Assembly: GCA_003555025.1 (NCBI GenBank)
Contig: PWHV01000029.1
Span: 1 to 32,850 of the forward strand
Source: Methanomassiliicoccaceae archaeon
GTDB taxonomy: Archaea; Thermoplasmatota; Thermoplasmata; Methanomassiliicoccales; Methanomethylophilaceae
DNA length: 32,850 nt
Direction of reading: 5' to 3'
The position numbers and the translations under genes were made by a program. Shown here piece by piece: positions 29,914-32,850 of this stretch. The notes below the pieces were generated by a model. That model made no database searches, was not told the DNA's origin, and saw only the letters and a program-made list of their open reading frames with translations. Numbering within the stretch: the first letter of the stretch is position 1; every line of letters starts with the position of its first letter.

Positions 29914-32850
29914 TCAGCCCTTTCCTTTGCTGTCTTTCTCCCCCTCGTCTTTGGGCTCAGCGGCCTCCTCGGCACCCTCCTCGGGCTCCTTCGGCTTGCG
30001 CTTGACCACGACCTTCTTGCGCTGTGGCTCGCCGGTCCTTATCTCCGGCTTCTTCTCCGCCTCTTCGCGGCGGACGACGCGGCGGGCCACCTCGGGCTCG
30101 TCTCCTTTCCCGAAGACGTGGCCGCAACGGTGGCAGTTCTTGCTGCCCACCACGTTGGGGGAGCCGCAGTCGGGGCAGGAGATGGTCTTCTCCACCTTCT
30201 CGCCCTCATCCCGGGCCAGCCAGTCCTCGAAGCTGATGTATTCGGGGTGGGACTTCCACCACTTCTTGAACTTCGGTTCGGAGAACTTCCTCCCCATCTC
30301 CTCTTTTGCGGCCTCGCGGTAAGTCCCCAGGAAGGCCTCGTAGGCCTCGCGCCTCTGCTGCATGTGGTCGCTCTCCTCCTCGCCCACGATGGTGCTGCCG
30401 ATGAAGGTCGCTCCGCACTCGGGGCAGCTGCTGGAGTCGGACGGTATCCAACTGGAGCACTCGCTGCACTTGGCGGTGCCCGTCTCGAAGTCGGTGCCGC
30501 AGTTGGGGCAGCTCCGAGAGGACTCCGGTATGAGGGCGTGGCACTCGCCGCACTCCGCCATCTTGCCCAGGCTGTAGCGGTACACGTAGAGGCTGAAGGC
30601 GCCGAGGATGGCGGCGATCACCGCGATGATGATGAGCCAGACCCAAATGGGTTGGTCGGTGATGGCCGTGGCCGGGTTGACGGTGATCGTCAGGGGAACG
30701 CTGGTGGCGCTCTCGCCGTCGACGGTCACCTCGCTCATAAGCTCCGCCGCACCGGCCATGTCGTCGGTGGCCTCTATCTCGACCTGATAGAAGCCGTTGC
30801 TGTCGGTCTCGGCGCTGCGCTGCGCCACCGGGTTGCCGTCCTTGAGCACTGACACGGTGACCGTCTCCCCTGCGAGGGCCTGATCGCTGTCGTGCTGGTT
30901 GACCGCCGAGCCGGTTATGACTATGGCGTCGCCCGCATCGTAAACCACCCAAGGGGTGCTGATGGTGACCCTCGGCTCCAACGGGTCCACCGTGAAGGCG
31001 GTGTCAAAACGGTTGTTGTCGTAGTCCCGCTCGGGCTCGGTGCGGAACTCGTTTATATGCGATTCTAGCGTGTAATCTTTAGGATCGGCGTCGACCTTCC
31101 ATTGCACAGTGCCGCTAAAGTTGCCGTCGGCGGGGACGTCGATTGACCTTCCGTCGTAGGTAACGGTGGTGTTGACTATCTGCTCCCTTTCCGTTCCTTC
31201 GACCAGGTACATGGTGAGCCTGGCGCCGTCGAAGTCTGCAAGCCCTGTGTTGTAGACGGTGAAACCTATGTCCACGGTCTTGCCCACCGACGCGTTCTCC
31301 GGCGGTGCTACCCCGGCATTGGCCACCGACCCGCCCCCTGGAAGGACGGCGGGAGACAGCACCAGGTCGGCCCGGTCATCGATGAAGACCGTGCTTGTGC
31401 TTGCCGTGTTCTCAGAGTAGTCCGACTCCGGTATCCCTCCCGCCACGAACTCGCCGTGGTTGACTGTTACGGTGAATTCCATTGTGGAGGTTTGCTTCTC
31501 GCCGGGGGACTTGGCGCCCTCCCACACGAACGATGGGAATACGGTCTGCCCGGCATCTATCCGGTCTATCGTCTGCTCAGCGAGGAGCAGCTCAGGGCCT
31601 CCATCCTCGGAGTAGGTGATGTTGATGTCCACTTCCGTCGCATCATAGACGCCCTGGTTCCTTATCTCGTAAGCCAAAATCATGTTGTCATCGATGTTCA
31701 GGTCGCCGGTGGGAGACCTCACCAGATCGACGATGGCCAGATTCACGGTCATGTCTATGCTCGCGGACGTGCCGTTGATTATCCCATCGTCCGACAGCAC
31801 AACCGTGTCCAGTGAGAGGTCGCCGGGATGTGTCTGTTCGAAGAGAAGCGCCACTGTGGTGCTCTCACCGACCTCGAGCTCTTCGACACCGCTGCTCACG
31901 TTGGACGTGCCGTTGACGACGAAGTCGACCTGGAATTCTTCGACGAGGTCCCTGTCGCCCTCGTTGGTGACGTCCACCGCGAGATAAGTGCCGGTCTCAT
32001 TCCGTATTTGGTACGGCTCGGAGAGGTTGAGGGCGGGAGCGCTGCCCGTTATGGTCATCGGTTTGCTGACGTCCTCGTTCAAGGGCTGGTCCAGATATGG
32101 ATAGGAGCCGAAGCTTATGTTGCCGTGTCCTATGACGTAGCCGCCAGGGCCCGAGCTGGCCTCCAGAGACCAGGCGTGATGGGATATGCCGCTACTGTCG
32201 ATCCTGTTGGAGAGCAGCGGGAGAACGACCCCTCCGTCCGAGCCGGTGCAGTTGAAGTCGTCGGCATCCCTGTCGAGCCAACCGAGGACCGATGGCGGCG
32301 GTGTCGAGTCGTCGCCGTTGTATGGGGTGTAGGTTGCCGGATCCTTGCTGACCTCTTCATGGGCGTTCACCGCGACATTGGCTATCGGCTCATCGAGCGA
32401 GTTTTGGAGAGTGATGTTGGCCCATTTGTAAATGAAAGCCTGAGGTTGATACGTTATGCTTAAATTTAGATATTCAAAGGATACGGAATCTTCAGGTCCA
32501 TTTTCAAAAATAAAACTTGTATTAGATAAATCTGATATTTTGTAATTGGGTAATTGGTAATCTTGTGTAGTTGGACCGATTTCGGGTTCAATTGTAGTAT
32601 TATAAATATTATTTTCTAGTTGATATTGGAGCAGGGGGCCTTGGTTATAATTATTACCAGCTGAACTTTGAAGGATAATTTTTGAGTCCACTAGCCCCTC
32701 AGGCAACCCTGTCAGATTCATTAAGACGGACATGGTGTTATCCGCGGCAACATCATAGGTCTCCCCGTCATCCAGCATCAGATCCCCGATGTCCTCGCCG
32801 GTGTCATCGTCGTCCGTCTGGTTGAGCGGGCGGACCGTCACCGTCCGGTC
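29914..32850 (-). CDS. Large surface protein: CARDB-like repeats, one membrane helix, three zinc ribbons (start beyond window)
   Basis: At least 978 residues; the frame is open to the right edge. The outer part (about 30650-32850) is beta-rich, with CARDB-like repeats (YLAVDVTNEGDRDLVEEFQ; MILAYEIRNQGVYDATEVDI; VDIGFTVYNTGLADFDGA) and many N-x-S/T sequons suited to glycosylation. One helix (IWVWLIIIAVIAAILGAFSL, near 30600-30640) crosses the membrane. The cytoplasmic part has three C-x2-C pairs of pairs: CGECHALIPESSRSCPNCG, CSECSSWIPSDSSSCPECG and CPDCGSPNVVGSKNCHRCG. A Lys/Glu-rich tail follows. Adhesion outside with a metal-bound docking module inside is a reasonable inference. It faces the pilus operon end to end. 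It contains an AT-rich island. Confidence 0.88.
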   Translation of the reverse strand, partial: DRTVTVRPLNQTDDDDTGEDIGDLMLDDGETYDVAADNTMSVLMNLTGLPEGLVDSKIILQSSAGNNYNQGPLLQYQLENNIYNTTIEPEIGPTTQDYQLPNYKISDLSNTSFIFENGPEDSVSFEYLNLSITYQPQAFIYKWANITLQNSLDEPIANVAVNAHEEVSKDPATYTPYNGDDSTPPPSVLGWLDRDADDFNCTGSDGGVVLPLLSNRIDSSGISHHAWSLEASSGPGGYVIGHGNISFGSYPYLDQPLNEDVSKPMTITGSAPALNLSEPYQIRNETGTYLAVDVTNEGDRDLVEEFQVDFVVNGTSNVSSGVEELEVGESTTVALLFEQTHPGDLSLDTVVLSDDGIINGTSASIDMTVNLAIVDLVRSPTGDLNIDDNMILAYEIRNQGVYDATEVDINITYSEDGGPELLLAEQTIDRIDAGQTVFPSFVWEGAKSPGEKQTSTMEFTVTVNHGEFVAGGIPESDYSENTASTSTVFIDDRADLVLSPAVLPGGGSVANAGVAPPENASVGKTVDIGFTVYNTGLADFDGARLTMYLVEGTEREQIVNTTVTYDGRSIDVPADGNFSGTVQWKVDADPKDYTLESHINEFRTEPERDYDNNRFDTAFTVDPLEPRVTISTPWVVYDAGDAIVITGSAVNQHDSDQALAGETVTVSVLKDGNPVAQRSAETDSNGFYQVEIEATDDMAGAAELMSEVTVDGESATSVPLTITVNPATAITDQPIWVWLIIIAVIAAILGAFSLYVYRYSLGKMAECGECHALIPESSRSCPNCGTDFETGTAKCSECSSWIPSDSSSCPECGATFIGSTIVGEEESDHMQQRREAYEAFLGTYREAAKEEMGRKFSEPKFKKWWKSHPEYISFEDWLARDEGEKVEKTISCPDCGSPNVVGSKNCHRCGHVFGKGDEPEVARRVVRREEAEKKPEIRTGEPQRKKVVVKRKPKEPEEGAEEAAEPKDEGEKDSKGKG
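32440..32710. other. AT-rich island inside the surface-protein gene
   Basis: Base composition drops sharply from GC-rich to strongly AT-rich here while the frame stays open. The encoded stretch is rich in Asn, Ile, Tyr and Gln (for example SKIILQSSAGNNYNQGP; NNIYNTTIEPEIGP). Codons use A/T at third positions, unlike every neighbour. This suggests an exchanged or recently acquired segment of the outer domain. Confidence 0.6.

Noticed and set aside
29909-29928. Hairpin terminator GGGCTCAGCCC followed by T-rich sequence after the second ATPase
   Set aside because: The arms allow only about four pairs with a three-base loop, and half of it is coding sequence of the facing gene. Too weak to annotate.
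1-32850. CRISPR arrays, insertion sequences, phage genes
   Set aside because: No regularly spaced repeats, transposase or integrase motifs, or terminal inverted repeats were seen on either strand.

Overview
This window looks like GC-rich chromosomal DNA from a euryarchaeon, most likely a methylotrophic methanogen of the Thermoplasmata (Methanomassiliicoccales-like). The archaeal markers are deoxyhypusine synthase, the SPOUT enzyme Trm56, a DUF531-like protein, an archaeal Lhr helicase, archaeal type IV pilus ATPases, and TATA boxes placed 25-30 bases before many start codons (leaderless transcripts). A zinc-type methylcobamide:coenzyme M methyltransferase followed by an HdrD-like heterodisulfide reductase subunit points to methylotrophic methanogenesis. 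The species assignment is inference. There are no insertion sequences, prophage genes or CRISPR arrays.

Layout. 1-209 is the start of a leftward gene cut by the window edge. 448-3255 is a SsuA/TauA-type ABC importer whose substrate-binding protein appears circularly permuted. 3252-4986 (leftward) is thioredoxin, thioredoxin reductase-like flavoprotein and an HTH regulator with overlapping genes. 5137-8248 holds a PRC-barrel protein, a leftward regulator/Trm56/HD-domain operon, a 53-residue Cys protein, a SEC59-like membrane protein and a small winged-helix regulator. 8287-8592 carries tRNA-Asn and a CAT-anticodon tRNA. 8699-11026 holds the CoM methyltransferase and HdrD-like genes. 11096-16846 holds a ClC transporter (one frameshift), a GT4 glycosyltransferase and Lhr. 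16843-18131 (leftward) is RlmE plus a fumarylacetoacetase-family gene with two frameshifts. 18219-21016 holds purM, then a leftward small-protein/deoxyhypusine synthase/DUF531 operon. 21147-23577 holds a small protein, a coiled-coil protein with a degenerate KaiC-like domain, and a leftward SecB-like candidate. 23629-23701 is tRNA-Phe.

23814-29907 is a tightly packed pilus or secretion operon: pilin-like protein, ATPase, platform protein, platform protein, second ATPase. Facing it is a large surface protein (29914 to the right edge) with CARDB-like repeats, one membrane segment and three cytoplasmic zinc ribbons. The paired ATPases, paired platform proteins and this zinc-ribbon surface protein are the best candidate here for a poorly described system.

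Two window-wide patterns stand out. All seven convergent gene pairs end with overlapping, abutting or nearly abutting stop codons. Every TAG stop lies at one of these junctions. Three apparent single-base losses (one in the ClC gene, two in the fumarylacetoacetase gene) look more like indel errors or recent decay than designed frameshifts. No stretch longer than 300 bases lacks a gene; the longest gaps are 210-447, 8363-8515, 6976-7123 and 9722-9859, and the evidence entries say what each holds.
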